A stretch of 64,000 nucleotides of DNA, taken from contig NZ_RBWS01000009.1 of NCBI RefSeq assembly GCF_003627955.1, positions 124,001-188,000 of the forward strand, read 5' to 3'. The notes under the pieces are model-generated. The model was not told the DNA's origin and made no database searches. It saw only the letters and a list, made by a program, of their open reading frames with translations. Shown in pieces: positions 52,389 to 61,528 of the stretch (the stretch's first letter is position 1; every line of letters begins with the position of its first letter). Position numbers and translations under genes: made by a program. The DNA comes from Sphingobacterium puteale (GTDB lineage: Bacteria; Bacteroidota; Bacteroidia; Sphingobacteriales; Sphingobacteriaceae).

Positions 52389-53127
52389 CTAAATCCGCAT
52401 TTACTTGTTTACCTGCTTTTGTTAATTCACTTACATACGCTATCAAACCTTCACGCATCCGTTGGGGATAGTTGGTTCTGGAGACCGATTGCGTTAATAA
52501 CACGAGATTATCACCACCATTGGCAAGGTAATCATAGGTGACCAGTTTGTATAATTTGTTGTCATCGATGGGCAGTCCTTTAATTTTGATGTCCTGTACC
52601 TTATTGCCTGTTATAGTTAAGGTCATGCCTGCAATGGGCTGGCCATGTGTGGTGGCGATATAATCTGCAAGCTGACGTATTTGGCTGCCTTTTAGTTCGA
52701 TAATCGTCAATGTATTTTCAAATGGCATTACTTCAAAAATATGCCCTACGGTGATATCTCCTGCCTTGAGATCGTTACGGATTCCCCCTTTGGTTGCAAA
52801 GGCCAGATCTGCGGTATTATGGGCATAATGTGCACTCATCCATAATAACGCTTCACAGAAAAAATTTCCCATTAAGGTTTCTGGAGTTTTCTCTTTCGTG
52901 AGGGCCTTGTCCGCGTGTCCGATAACGCGGCTCATTTCAGCTTCCATCTTTTGCTTGAACGGCTCATAGATGGAAACGACAGTAGGATCTGCTTGTACGT
53001 CCTTATTAATATGATATTGCTGGAAGTCCTTCTGTGTAGGGTGGAGTTGCTTTGAGCAACCGGCGACCATCAAAAGCGAAGCGACTCCAAGACTACCAAT
53101 AAAGGCAATTTGCTTTGATATATTCAT
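52366..53127 (-). CDS. 5'-nucleotidase C-terminal (substrate-binding) domain lipoprotein
   Basis: About 253 aa from the ATG at 53127 (MNISKQIAF); the longer frame to 53157 is unlikely. Lipobox LMVAGC. The domain has NFFCEALLWMSAHY, AFATKGGIRNDLKAGDITVGHIFEVMPFENTL and YDYLANGGDNLVLL, which in full-length nucleotidases stack the nucleobase (NGGIR and the ANGG segment). Translationally coupled to the metallophosphatase gene. Confidence 0.9.
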   Translation of the reverse strand: MNISKQIAFIGSLGVASLLMVAGCSKQLHPTQKDFQQYHINKDVQADPTVVSIYEPFKQKMEAEMSRVIGHADKALTKEKTPETLMGNFFCEALLWMSAHYAHNTADLAFATKGGIRNDLKAGDITVGHIFEVMPFENTLTIIELKGSQIRQLADYIATTHGQPIAGMTLTITGNKVQDIKIKGLPIDDNKLYKLVTYDYLANGGDNLVLLTQSVSRTNYPQRMREGLIAYVSELTKAGKQVNADLDGRIKIN

Positions 53128-53224
53128 TATAGTTAGTTTAACCAAATATTGGAGCAAAGTTAGCCAATTAAATACGAAGAAATCTTATTCCTGATACGCT
53201 AATTTTGCCAAAAACATAAAAACA

Positions 53225-53259
53225 ATAAAAGCTTAACATAAATCTACGTTAAGCTTTAT
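53225..53259 (-). terminator. Terminator after the EamA transporter gene
   Basis: ATAAAAGCTTAAC (53225-53237) pairs with GTTAAGCTTTAT (53248-53259), downstream of the minus-strand transporter stop codon. Confidence 0.7.
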
Positions 53260-53282
53260 CATATAATTAGAAAAATAACAAC

Positions 53283-54350
53283 CTAGTGAACCAATTCTGC
53301 TTCCGGGAGATCATCTATGGGAGTTTGACGGTCATTGTTTTTCGCCAATGTATCCAATGTGTTTCCTTGAAGGATCTTTTTGTTTTTATTTTTAGCTGAT
53401 AATTTGATGCGGTAAGCTTTCCAATTCATCAGTAAAACGGAGAACAAAATCACGGCCAAACCTACAATCTGTAGGGAGGTTACGGCATGTGACGTGAAAA
53501 AATGACTTAATATTAACGCAATGATCGGATTTACATAGGCATAAGTACTTACTTCCATTGCCGGGCGCACCTGTAAAAGCCAAATGTAAGAGCTAAATGC
53601 GAGGATAGAACCAAATGTGATCAAATAGCCTAAATTGAACCAGTCTACAGGGGCGACGCTGCTTAATTCAAATGATGCATACTCGCCCGTAAAAAGTGCC
53701 GTGATATTAAAAAGAACGCCTGCAGTGACCATCTGCCAGGCTGTTTTGACCATAACATGTAAGTCTTCTTTTTCTTGCGCTTCTGTCTTTTTGAAATATT
53801 TAGATGCTAAAGAACCTACTGTCCAGGCAATGGAGCCCAATACCAAAATGCATAAAGCAATGATTTTCAAATTTCCATTTGCATTGTCGTTGGATGCCAT
53901 AATCTGTTCGGCGAATAGCATAACGACTCCAACGAATCCGAGCACAACCCCGGCTACAGTAGTGATACTGCTAAAATTCTCCTTCCATTTAGGTTTGTCA
54001 AGTAAGATAAACCAGATGGCTGCTGCTGCGGCGATTATCGCTGCCACTCCACCGGATACATATTGCTCCGCCCAGATGACTCCGGCCATATCGACGAACA
54101 AGAGGAGGAATCCGACAAAGGAAGCTTCTAATATGGAACGTTTATTAAATAATTTATAACCTTTTATCGCGCAATAGCTCATCAGGATTGCACTTGCGGT
54201 AACAAATCGAAATGATCCTAATATAAATGGTGGAAAGCTATGCAAGGCTTTTTCTATAAAAAAGAAGGTTGACCCCCATACCACGTAAATTATAAAATAA
54301 GCAACTACAACCATCAGTGGGCTTGCAGCTTTTTTGTGTCCTTGTAACAT
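53283..54350 (-). CDS. DMT/EamA-family transporter
   Basis: A 355-aa protein with ten hydrophobic segments in two EamA repeats (IYVVWGSTFFFIEKALHSFPPF; YVSGGVAAIIAAAAAIWFILLD; GSILAFSSYIWLLQVRPAMEVSTYAYVNPIIALILSHFF in pieces). The C-terminal tail is polar. EamA proteins often export amino acids or related metabolites. An Lrp/AsnC gene 18 bp upstream on the same strand supports an amino-acid link. Confidence 0.9.
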   Translation of the reverse strand: MLQGHKKAASPLMVVVAYFIIYVVWGSTFFFIEKALHSFPPFILGSFRFVTASAILMSYCAIKGYKLFNKRSILEASFVGFLLLFVDMAGVIWAEQYVSGGVAAIIAAAAAIWFILLDKPKWKENFSSITTVAGVVLGFVGVVMLFAEQIMASNDNANGNLKIIALCILVLGSIAWTVGSLASKYFKKTEAQEKEDLHVMVKTAWQMVTAGVLFNITALFTGEYASFELSSVAPVDWFNLGYLITFGSILAFSSYIWLLQVRPAMEVSTYAYVNPIIALILSHFFTSHAVTSLQIVGLAVILFSVLLMNWKAYRIKLSAKNKNKKILQGNTLDTLAKNNDRQTPIDDLPEAELVH

Positions 54351-54368
54351 AATGAAACCTCCTTTCTA

Positions 54369-54842
54369 TTATTCAGGTATAACAACCTGTTGATCTTCTT
54401 TTACCGTCTGAAGTACGATTGTGGTACGCGTGGAAATTATTCCTTCTACTTTACTTAACGTATTGCGCATTAAATCCACTAAACCTGTCGAATCAGCGGT
54501 TCTTACTTTGATAAGATAACCATCATCTCCAGCTATGTCGTGCACTTCCTGTACTTCTGGGATTTCAGCAAGGGCTAGACCAACGCGCTGTTCACCGATA
54601 ATGTCATTCGCTTTGATGAAAATAAATGATAAAAGTTTCTGATCGACAGCAGCAGGATTGATTTTGGCGCTGTATTTTAAGATCACATCTTTTTGTTCAA
54701 GCTTTTTAACACGCTCCAGTATTGCCGAAGGAGCCATACCTAATTCCCTAGCGATATCAGCATTATTGATACGCCCGTTATCCTGCATCAAACGAAGGAT
54801 TTTGTAATCTACTTGATCTAAATTATATTCTACTTTTGTCAT
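54369..54842 (-). CDS. Lrp/AsnC-family transcriptional regulator
   Basis: A 157-aa protein: winged helix-turn-helix (DQVDYKILRLMQDNGRINNADIARELGMAPSAILERVKKLEQ, residues 8-50, quoted by its order) and a RAM effector domain (about 70-145, EVHDIAGDDGYLIKVRTAD). Lrp-type regulators respond to amino acids. It is in an apparent operon with the EamA transporter, which it may regulate. Confidence 0.93.
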   Translation of the reverse strand: MTKVEYNLDQVDYKILRLMQDNGRINNADIARELGMAPSAILERVKKLEQKDVILKYSAKINPAAVDQKLLSFIFIKANDIIGEQRVGLALAEIPEVQEVHDIAGDDGYLIKVRTADSTGLVDLMRNTLSKVEGIISTRTTIVLQTVKEDQQVVIPE

Positions 54843-55024
54843 TTCGCCTGCAAAGGTAAGGAGAAATGTAGAATATTCAAAATTTTTATGTTAATTAAGA
54901 ATAATATTCTGCTGTTAAGGTTTTTGTCGTGAATTTTATTCGATATAAAGTGGAGGGTATTGCTGGAGTTGGATCTAATTTATTGGGTAAAAAGGAATTG
55001 CGAAGATGCTGTAGTCTGCTGCAT

Positions 55025-55528
55025 TCAACAATTATACCGATTTCTTAATTTAATAATTATATTTCTGGTAGATAGAATGACGCCCAATCCAATCAAACAC
55101 CCTACGCACACACAGCCAAAGCGGTCTAGTGCAGCAAAATAGGAGCGGCTTTCTTGCTCATGTAAATAGACGATAATCAGCGCGACCATGGAGGTGCGCG
55201 CCACAGCCATAATATTCAGCGCCTTACAAATAGCCAATGAAGCAAGTATACCAATAATCATCGCATAAAGTTGCGGGATAGGGACGAAGTACAGGCTAAG
55301 TCCGATAGCTGAGCCGATAAAATTTGATTTAGCACGATCGATAGCAATTTTTTTTGATTCATTTTCCTGTGGGGATATGACCAGGATAATTGAAATAAGG
55401 GTCCAGGAAACAGAGTATTCCGGAAAGGATATAAATAGGATATAGCCCAGTAAAAACCCGCTCAGTACCCGTATTGTATATATAATAAAATCTGAATGTA
55501 ATGTGTATCGAAGGATAAGATTACGCAT
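55025..55528 (-). CDS. FUSC-like membrane protein
   Basis: A 167-aa protein with about five hydrophobic segments and a short cytoplasmic loop with ISPQENESKKIAIDRAKSNFIGSAIGL, the pattern of the FUSC/aromatic-acid-exporter membrane domain. It is a single-domain, short member without the large soluble domains of full exporters. It could be a homo-oligomeric transporter or a remnant. Divergent from the YdiJ-like gene. Confidence 0.65.
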   Translation of the reverse strand: MRNLILRYTLHSDFIIYTIRVLSGFLLGYILFISFPEYSVSWTLISIILVISPQENESKKIAIDRAKSNFIGSAIGLSLYFVPIPQLYAMIIGILASLAICKALNIMAVARTSMVALIIVYLHEQESRSYFAALDRFGCVCVGCLIGLGVILSTRNIIIKLRNRYNC

Positions 55529-55711
55529 ATAACAAAGAGATGTTAATTCATTAAATCGTGTTGCTATTACAAAAATACGAGCAAATGATGAAGGCGCGAA
55601 ATAAAATTCAGGTTTGTTGCATTTTGTGTATGCGTTTTTGTGCGTTTTGTCTGAAAGAATTGTATGTTTCTTGCAATTGTTCCTTTTTCCAAAGGAGAAA
55701 TTTAACTAAAT

Positions 55712-58663
55712 TTGTCTTCTACATTTAAAAAAGCAAATTCAGTGAAAGATCAGAATCAATTAGCCTTATTGGCAACTCAACTGAAAGGGGAGTTGTACTA
55801 TACAGAGGAAGCATCACACCAAACCATGTTGCTTGCCTATTCCACGGACGCTTCGGTATACCAGGAAAAGCCGTTGGCAGTGGCTATTCCATCTGATATA
55901 AATGATGTAAAGAATCTGATTGATTTTGCGGGGAAAAACCGGACCACTTTAATTCCGCGTACGGCTGGCACATCGTTGGCAGGACAAGTCGTCGGAAATG
56001 GTATCATCATGGATATGTCCCGTCATTTTAACCGCATCCTCGAATTGAATGCGGAAGAGAAATGGGTGCGTGTGGAGCCGGGTGTCATTCGTGATGATCT
56101 GAACAACTACCTTAAACCATTTGGGTTGATGTTTGGTCCCGAAACCTCTACCGCCAGCCGGGCCATGGTGGGAGGAATGATCGGTAATAATTCTTCCGGT
56201 CTTCATTCTATTGTCTGGGGTGATACGCGTCATAACCTGATTGCTGCAAATGTGCTTTTAGATGATAAATCCGAGGTAAGCTTTGCTTCACTAGACGAGG
56301 AAAGCTACTTTAAAAAACTGTTACAGACAGATCGCGAGGGGGATATCTATCGCCACATGAATAACTTGTTGACCGATCCTCAAAATCTGGCAGATATTGA
56401 GACCGGTTATCCCAAGCGTTCGATAACCCGTCGAAATACAGGTTATGCGCTGGATGTGCTAAGTGATCGGAGTCAGCCATTTAATATGTGTAATCTTTTG
56501 GCCGGCTCTGAGGGTACCCTAGCAATTGTCACGGAGGCGAAGCTACGCTTGATGGATTTACCGCCTAAAGAATTAGGCTTATTGTGTGTTCATTTTTCCG
56601 ATATGGTCGAATGTATGCGTGGCAATGTAATCGCATTAAACCATAGACCTGAGGCTTCGGAGCTGGTAGATAAGTATATTCTGGATTTTACGGTTGGACA
56701 TCCAACTTATAAGTATAATCGTTTTTTTATAGAAGGCGATCCGCAGGCATTGTTAATCGTTGAATTTAGAGGCGATACGGAGGCTGAGACCGCGGCTAAA
56801 GCCATGGCTTTAAAGGCCGAGCTGATGGAAAGGGGCTTGGGCTATGCTTATCCTTATATTACTGGAATTGAGCAGACAAACCTAGTCTGGGATGTCAGAA
56901 AAGCTGGGCTCGGTCTTATCCGTAATCTTCCTGGGGACAGTCAGCCTGTAAATTTAATCGAAGACTGTGCTGTTTCTCCGGAAGATCTGCCCGAATATGT
57001 CAGTGACATTCAAAAATTATTGATTGAGGAAGGTGTACATGCGTCTTACTACGCGCATGCCGGAGCAGGTGAATTGCATATTGAACCCTTTGTAAATCTG
57101 AAAACAGACGAAGGTAAACGTACTTTCCGCTCCATACTGGAAAAAACAAGTGACCTCGTTTTAAAGTACAATGGATCATTAAGCGGAGAACATGGTGATG
57201 GGCGCTTAAGAGGTGAGTTTATAGGCAAGGTACTTGGTCAAAAGGTCTATAAGCTTTTGGAAGAAGTCAAGGTCATTTTCGATCCATTGGGGATTTTTAA
57301 TGCCAATAAAATTGTTAACACGCCTCCAATGGATGCCCATCTGCGCTACGATAACGACAAGAATAGGACAGCTATAAAAACATATTTCGATTTTTCTAAA
57401 GATGAATCCATTCTCCGTTTGGCGGAAAAATGCTCTGGATCGGGGGATTGTCGAAAAACGGAAATTACCGGTGGCACCATGTGTCCTTCTTTTATGGCGA
57501 CCCGTGATGAGAAGGATACAACACGGGCCAGAGCAAATATGCTACGTCAATTTTTGACCAATTCCACAAAGAAAAACCGCTTTGATCATGAGGAAATCAA
57601 GGAAGTTATGGATCTATGTTTGAGCTGCAAAGGCTGTAAAACAGAATGCCCTTCAAGTGTGGACGTCGCTAAAATGAAAGCAGAATTTTTACAGCACTAT
57701 TACGATGAACACGGCGCTGGCTTCCGAACGAAACTGATTGCTAATTTTACCGACTCTCAAAAACTGGGTTCGCTGGTCGCTCCACTTTACAATTTTGTCG
57801 TGAAGAACGATTTCCTGTCCGGTTTGGTTAAAAAAACGGTCGGATTTGCTGCAAAGCGTTCACTTCCTACAGTTAACGGAACGACATTAAGCCAATGGGT
57901 CAGGAAGCAAAAGATCGTGCCACGGGCTAAACGCCGTGTCTATCTGTTCTCTGATGAGTTTACAGAATATAATGATGCTGAGATCGGTATCACGGCCTAT
58001 AAACTGTTAACGACCTTGGGTTACGAGGTGGTTATTCCAAAACATGTGCAAAGTGGGCGGACTTTTCTTTCCAAAGGATTTGTCAAAGAAGCAAAAAAAA
58101 TTGCTAACCAGAACATCAGTTTTCTAAAGGACCTGATCACAGATGACACCCCGCTGTTAGGTATTGAACCATCGGGAATAATTACATTCAGAGACGAATA
58201 CCTAAGCTTAGTTGATGAAAATCTGCGTAGTGATGCCCTTCGGGTAGCAAAAAATGCACTTATGATTGACGAGTTTCTTTTGGCGGAAATTGAGGCAGGT
58301 CGTATTCTTCGGGAACAGTTTACTGCTGGTGACAGAAAAATTAAATTGCACGGACATTGCTACCAAAAGGCTTTTCATTTGGTGGGCGTTACCCAGCAAG
58401 TATTGTCTTTCCCGTTAAATTACTCCGTTGAAATCATTCCATCGGGCTGCTGTGGTATGGCGGGTTCCTTTGGTTATGAGGCCGAACATTATGACGTTTC
58501 GATGAAAGTGGCGGAATTGGTTTTATTGCCCGCTGTACGCAAAACAGATACCACAACTTTAATCGCAGCAGCGGGTACCTCATGCCGGCATCAGATTAAA
58601 GATGGTGCCGGCAGAAAATCGTTCCATCCTGTTGAAATTTTATACGATGCTTTATTGAAATAA
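55712..58663 (+). CDS. FAD-linked and Fe-S dehydrogenase (YdiJ/D-2-hydroxyacid type)
   Basis: A 983-aa fusion starting at TTG (55712) after AAAGGAG. FAD_binding_4 domain (about 45-280: PRTAGTSLAGQVVGNGIIMD, GPETSTASRAMVGGMIGNNSSG), FAD-oxidase C-terminal domain (about 280-540, with SLSGEHGDGRLRGEF), two Fe-S motifs (GSGDCRKTEITGGTMCPSF, CLSCKGCKTECPS) and a CCG domain (HGHCYQKAFH, SGCCGMAGSFG). It resembles E. coli YdiJ and oxidises a D-2-hydroxyacid such as D-2-hydroxyglutarate or D-lactate; the substrate cannot be fixed here. Confidence 0.9.
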   Translation: MSSTFKKANSVKDQNQLALLATQLKGELYYTEEASHQTMLLAYSTDASVYQEKPLAVAIPSDINDVKNLIDFAGKNRTTLIPRTAGTSLAGQVVGNGIIMDMSRHFNRILELNAEEKWVRVEPGVIRDDLNNYLKPFGLMFGPETSTASRAMVGGMIGNNSSGLHSIVWGDTRHNLIAANVLLDDKSEVSFASLDEESYFKKLLQTDREGDIYRHMNNLLTDPQNLADIETGYPKRSITRRNTGYALDVLSDRSQPFNMCNLLAGSEGTLAIVTEAKLRLMDLPPKELGLLCVHFSDMVECMRGNVIALNHRPEASELVDKYILDFTVGHPTYKYNRFFIEGDPQALLIVEFRGDTEAETAAKAMALKAELMERGLGYAYPYITGIEQTNLVWDVRKAGLGLIRNLPGDSQPVNLIEDCAVSPEDLPEYVSDIQKLLIEEGVHASYYAHAGAGELHIEPFVNLKTDEGKRTFRSILEKTSDLVLKYNGSLSGEHGDGRLRGEFIGKVLGQKVYKLLEEVKVIFDPLGIFNANKIVNTPPMDAHLRYDNDKNRTAIKTYFDFSKDESILRLAEKCSGSGDCRKTEITGGTMCPSFMATRDEKDTTRARANMLRQFLTNSTKKNRFDHEEIKEVMDLCLSCKGCKTECPSSVDVAKMKAEFLQHYYDEHGAGFRTKLIANFTDSQKLGSLVAPLYNFVVKNDFLSGLVKKTVGFAAKRSLPTVNGTTLSQWVRKQKIVPRAKRRVYLFSDEFTEYNDAEIGITAYKLLTTLGYEVVIPKHVQSGRTFLSKGFVKEAKKIANQNISFLKDLITDDTPLLGIEPSGIITFRDEYLSLVDENLRSDALRVAKNALMIDEFLLAEIEAGRILREQFTAGDRKIKLHGHCYQKAFHLVGVTQQVLSFPLNYSVEIIPSGCCGMAGSFGYEAEHYDVSMKVAELVLLPAVRKTDTTTLIAAAGTSCRHQIKDGAGRKSFHPVEILYDALLK

Positions 58664-58757
58664 AATAAAAACATTGCCAATGGTTGTTTGTTATCAGTAA
58701 TAATAGTAATATTATAAGAGCAATATTTCAATGATTACTGATAATAAACAAATCACC

Positions 58758-59408
58758 ATGTACAAAATTCAATCTATAGCCATTCTCGCAACAGCTACGC
58801 TGATGTTGGCTGCTTGTGGAAATTCTAATCAGAAGAAAAACGATGGAAGTGATACTGCAACGGCAAACACCATTGAGCGGGTGCGCATCGAAAAATTTAC
58901 GAACGGCACTCCCGGACCTGAAAAAAAGAATTTCTTTTTGCGTATCACCGATGAAGTAAAGACAGATTCGAGTCGTATTTATACGACTAAATCACTTTTT
59001 AACAAAGATACGGTCGGTGCTAAATTTGAAATCATTGATTTTATACCTGCTGGTATTATTGATGGGCAACCAAGTGACGACGTAGGATTTACAAAAGGGA
59101 AAATTAAAATCACTAGTCTAGGAACGCAATCCAATAATCTAGTCAAAGCTTTGGGTGAATTGTTTCAAATGCCAACCAGCGATGGCTTTACAAAAGACGT
59201 AGTACTGCCCAATGTTTTCTCATCCAATAAAATGAATGTTGATTTATCAAAGAAAACTGCATATAGCTTTAAACTCTTTTTAGAAAATAAAAAAGCAGAA
59301 CCGGCGGAATTGTTTTTTAATGTGGATACTTATAAACATTCTATTGAATTTTCTGAAAAAGATCCGTCTTTCCGTGCTGGATTATTATCAGCTTTCACTG
59401 GAAAGTAA
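58758..59408 (+). CDS. Lipoprotein, unknown function
   Basis: 216 aa from the ATG at 58758, giving a clean lipoprotein signal with LAAC; the in-frame ATG at 58731 would add a polar extension. The mature part is soluble, about 190 residues, beginning SNQKKNDGSDTATANT. No family recognised. Followed by a terminator. Confidence 0.6.
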   Translation: MYKIQSIAILATATLMLAACGNSNQKKNDGSDTATANTIERVRIEKFTNGTPGPEKKNFFLRITDEVKTDSSRIYTTKSLFNKDTVGAKFEIIDFIPAGIIDGQPSDDVGFTKGKIKITSLGTQSNNLVKALGELFQMPTSDGFTKDVVLPNVFSSNKMNVDLSKKTAYSFKLFLENKKAEPAELFFNVDTYKHSIEFSEKDPSFRAGLLSAFTGK

Positions 59409-59452
59409 ATCTTTAAATTTGAACGGGAGTTACACATTCAATATTGAAATAG

Positions 59453-59489
59453 AAAATGGCTGGATATTGCCCAATTATCCAGCCATTTT
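59453..59489 (+). terminator. Rho-independent terminator
   Basis: AAAATGGCTGGAT (59453-59465) pairs with ATCCAGCCATTTT (59477-59489), followed by T-rich sequence. Confidence 0.85.
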
Positions 59490-59609
59490 TTTATTATTTA
59501 TTCTGTATGTTGTGAGCTTTTTTAGGTCGTAGGTATTGACTGACAGCTCCCACTGAATATAGCGCAAAAGAAGTGTTCTAATTTTTGTGCTATTTTTTTG
59601 AAAATATCG

Positions 59610-59636
59610 TTTGCTAAACAAAAAAAGTTATCTTTG
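59610..59636 (+). promoter_or_regulatory. Candidate promoter of the DUF763 gene
   Basis: TATCTTTG (59629-59636) matches the TAnnTTTG -7 consensus; TTTG lies at 59610-59613. The 15-nt spacer is slightly shorter than usual. The DUF763 ATG is at 59660. Confidence 0.35.
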
Positions 59637-59659
59637 TGCTAATAAATTTAGTTTTATTT

Positions 59660-60868
59660 ATGAAGCATTCAGGGACGGCAGACTTGCCACTGCACTATGG
59701 AAAGGTGCCTGCCTGGCTCTATGAGCGGATGAGCGCATTGGGCAAGTCCATTGTAGAGGTGATCCTGATGGACTATGGGCAGGATGAGGTGCTCAGACGA
59801 TTGGCAGATCCGTTTTGGTTCCAGAGCTTCGGTGCGGTACTGGGTATGGACTGGCATTCATCAGGTATTACCACGTCGGTTATGGGGGCTTTAAAACGCG
59901 CCGTTAATCCCTGCGCGCACGCATTTGGTCTCTATATATGCGGCGGTAAAGGTAAATTCTCCAAAGATACACCACAAGAACTACTTTACCTCGCGGACAA
60001 AACTGGTTTGGATGGTAATAGCTTGGTTCGGACAAGCAAGTTGGTCGCAAAAGTAGATAACACGGCGATACAAGACGGTTATCAGTTGTATCTGCATAAT
60101 TTTATTGTCGCTAAGAACGGTCATTGGGCTGTGGTACAACAGGGTATGCACGATCATGATGGAACTGCCCGTCGTTACCATTGGCATTCGGAGAACGTCC
60201 GTTCCTTCGTCGAGGAGCCGCATACAGGTATAAACGGTTGTCCACAAGGAATAATTTTAAATTTAACGGCATCTGGAGCAGCTCCCAATAGGACAGGTAT
60301 CATGACGCTCTTCAATGAAGATTCTTCAGATGTCTTAGTAGAATTTAAAAGATTGATGATGCCTTCTCATCATGACGTTAGGGTTCCGGATGTTGATCTC
60401 AAAAGGTTAGGAGCGATGTTATATGTTGCACGGGAAAATCAGCCTAAAAATTTTGAGGATCTTTTGTTATTAAAAGGCATGGGACCCCGCACCTTACAAT
60501 CGCTGGCACTTGTCAGCGAAGTGATCCATGGAGCTCCTGCGCGATTTAATGATCCCGCACGCTTCTCTTTTGCGCATGGTGGAAAGGATGGACATCCCTT
60601 TCCTGTTCCTCTAGATATTTATGATCAAAGTATTCAGATCTTACAAAAAGGTATTGAAAAGTCAAAGCTGGGCAATAGGGATAAATTAAAATCGATGAAT
60701 AAGCTCCATCAGATCGTTCTGGAAGCAGAACATAATTTTATGCCTCAGTTTGATATTCAGCAGATAATAGAGGAAGAACGCAGAAATTCCTGGAGATATA
60801 ATGGCCGGACAGTCTTTGCTCGCGCAAAACCTCCTGATGAAACAGGAAAACAGCTTTCACTTTTTTGA
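59660..60868 (+). CDS. DUF763 protein with HhH motif and C-terminal clamp-binding motif
   Basis: 402 aa from the ATG at 59660 (MKHSGTADLPLHYGKVPAWL); the TTG-type start at 59636 lies in the promoter-like region. DUF763 core: CGGKGKFSKDTPQELLYLADKTG, LVAKVDNTAIQDGYQLYLHNFIVAKNGHWAVVQQGM, SFVEEPHTGING. Helix-hairpin-helix in LLLKGMGPRTLQSLALVSEVI (about 275). The last residues are GKQLSLF, a good match to the QLxLF motif by which DNA-repair and polymerase proteins bind the sliding clamp. Function unknown; a DNA-linked role is inferred. Confidence 0.88.
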   Translation: MKHSGTADLPLHYGKVPAWLYERMSALGKSIVEVILMDYGQDEVLRRLADPFWFQSFGAVLGMDWHSSGITTSVMGALKRAVNPCAHAFGLYICGGKGKFSKDTPQELLYLADKTGLDGNSLVRTSKLVAKVDNTAIQDGYQLYLHNFIVAKNGHWAVVQQGMHDHDGTARRYHWHSENVRSFVEEPHTGINGCPQGIILNLTASGAAPNRTGIMTLFNEDSSDVLVEFKRLMMPSHHDVRVPDVDLKRLGAMLYVARENQPKNFEDLLLLKGMGPRTLQSLALVSEVIHGAPARFNDPARFSFAHGGKDGHPFPVPLDIYDQSIQILQKGIEKSKLGNRDKLKSMNKLHQIVLEAEHNFMPQFDIQQIIEEERRNSWRYNGRTVFARAKPPDETGKQLSLF

Positions 60869-60950
60869 GTAAGATCGGCGGTGTAATCATTTTGTTAAAT
60901 TGTGTTAAACCTTATTAAAATTATTTCTGCGCTAGTATATTTGCTCACAA

Positions 60951-61352
60951 ATGAAAGCGGTTATTACAATTCTATGTTTTATAGTCTTCCTATTAATTAG
61001 GAGCGGTAATAGCCATGCTGTGCTAAACGAGTCCGACCGTCCTGCGATCAGTTTCATGTATCAGCATAATGAGGCAAATTTAAAGGACAAGATTACTTCG
61101 CTAACTTCCCGCATTGATCCCCTTATTGCAGGAAGCGTACACGATGAAAATCCCGTCATTGAAGAATTTAACAGTGAGAATTTCCAATTAACCAAAGATC
61201 TTCAGACAGCCTCTGATTTTGTCGCATTATTGCTTTGTGCAGTCGTATTTTTCATTTTTGTGTTTCGGTTTGCAAAGAAAATCCCTTTTTGCAATTTTGT
61301 TGCTTATTTATATCCCCAAAGGTATATCTTCCAGCAAAACTGGAGAATTTAA
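60951..61352 (+). CDS. Hypothetical exported membrane protein
   Basis: A 133-aa protein: signal peptide (KAVITILCFIVFLLIRSGNSHA), a polar segment of about 60 residues and one C-terminal membrane helix (FVALLLCAVVFFIFVFRFA). TATATTTG at 60936-60943, only 8 nt before the ATG, could be the -7 element of a leaderless transcript. No recognised family. It precedes the RND efflux genes but is 176 bp away. Confidence 0.5.
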   Translation: MKAVITILCFIVFLLIRSGNSHAVLNESDRPAISFMYQHNEANLKDKITSLTSRIDPLIAGSVHDENPVIEEFNSENFQLTKDLQTASDFVALLLCAVVFFIFVFRFAKKIPFCNFVAYLYPQRYIFQQNWRI

Positions 61353-61528
61353 TGGCCAATCCTCCGAAATAGCTTAGCCTTATTCTTTTTTATTTCTGTA
61401 TCAATCGGATTTTCATTTCTCCGTTAATGATTTTACCGTTTTTGCATCTTACAACAAGCTTAGGATAGGTTGTTTCAATTCCCATATCAAACAAACAATC
61501 AAACTTATTTTTAATTAGACGCTTACAA

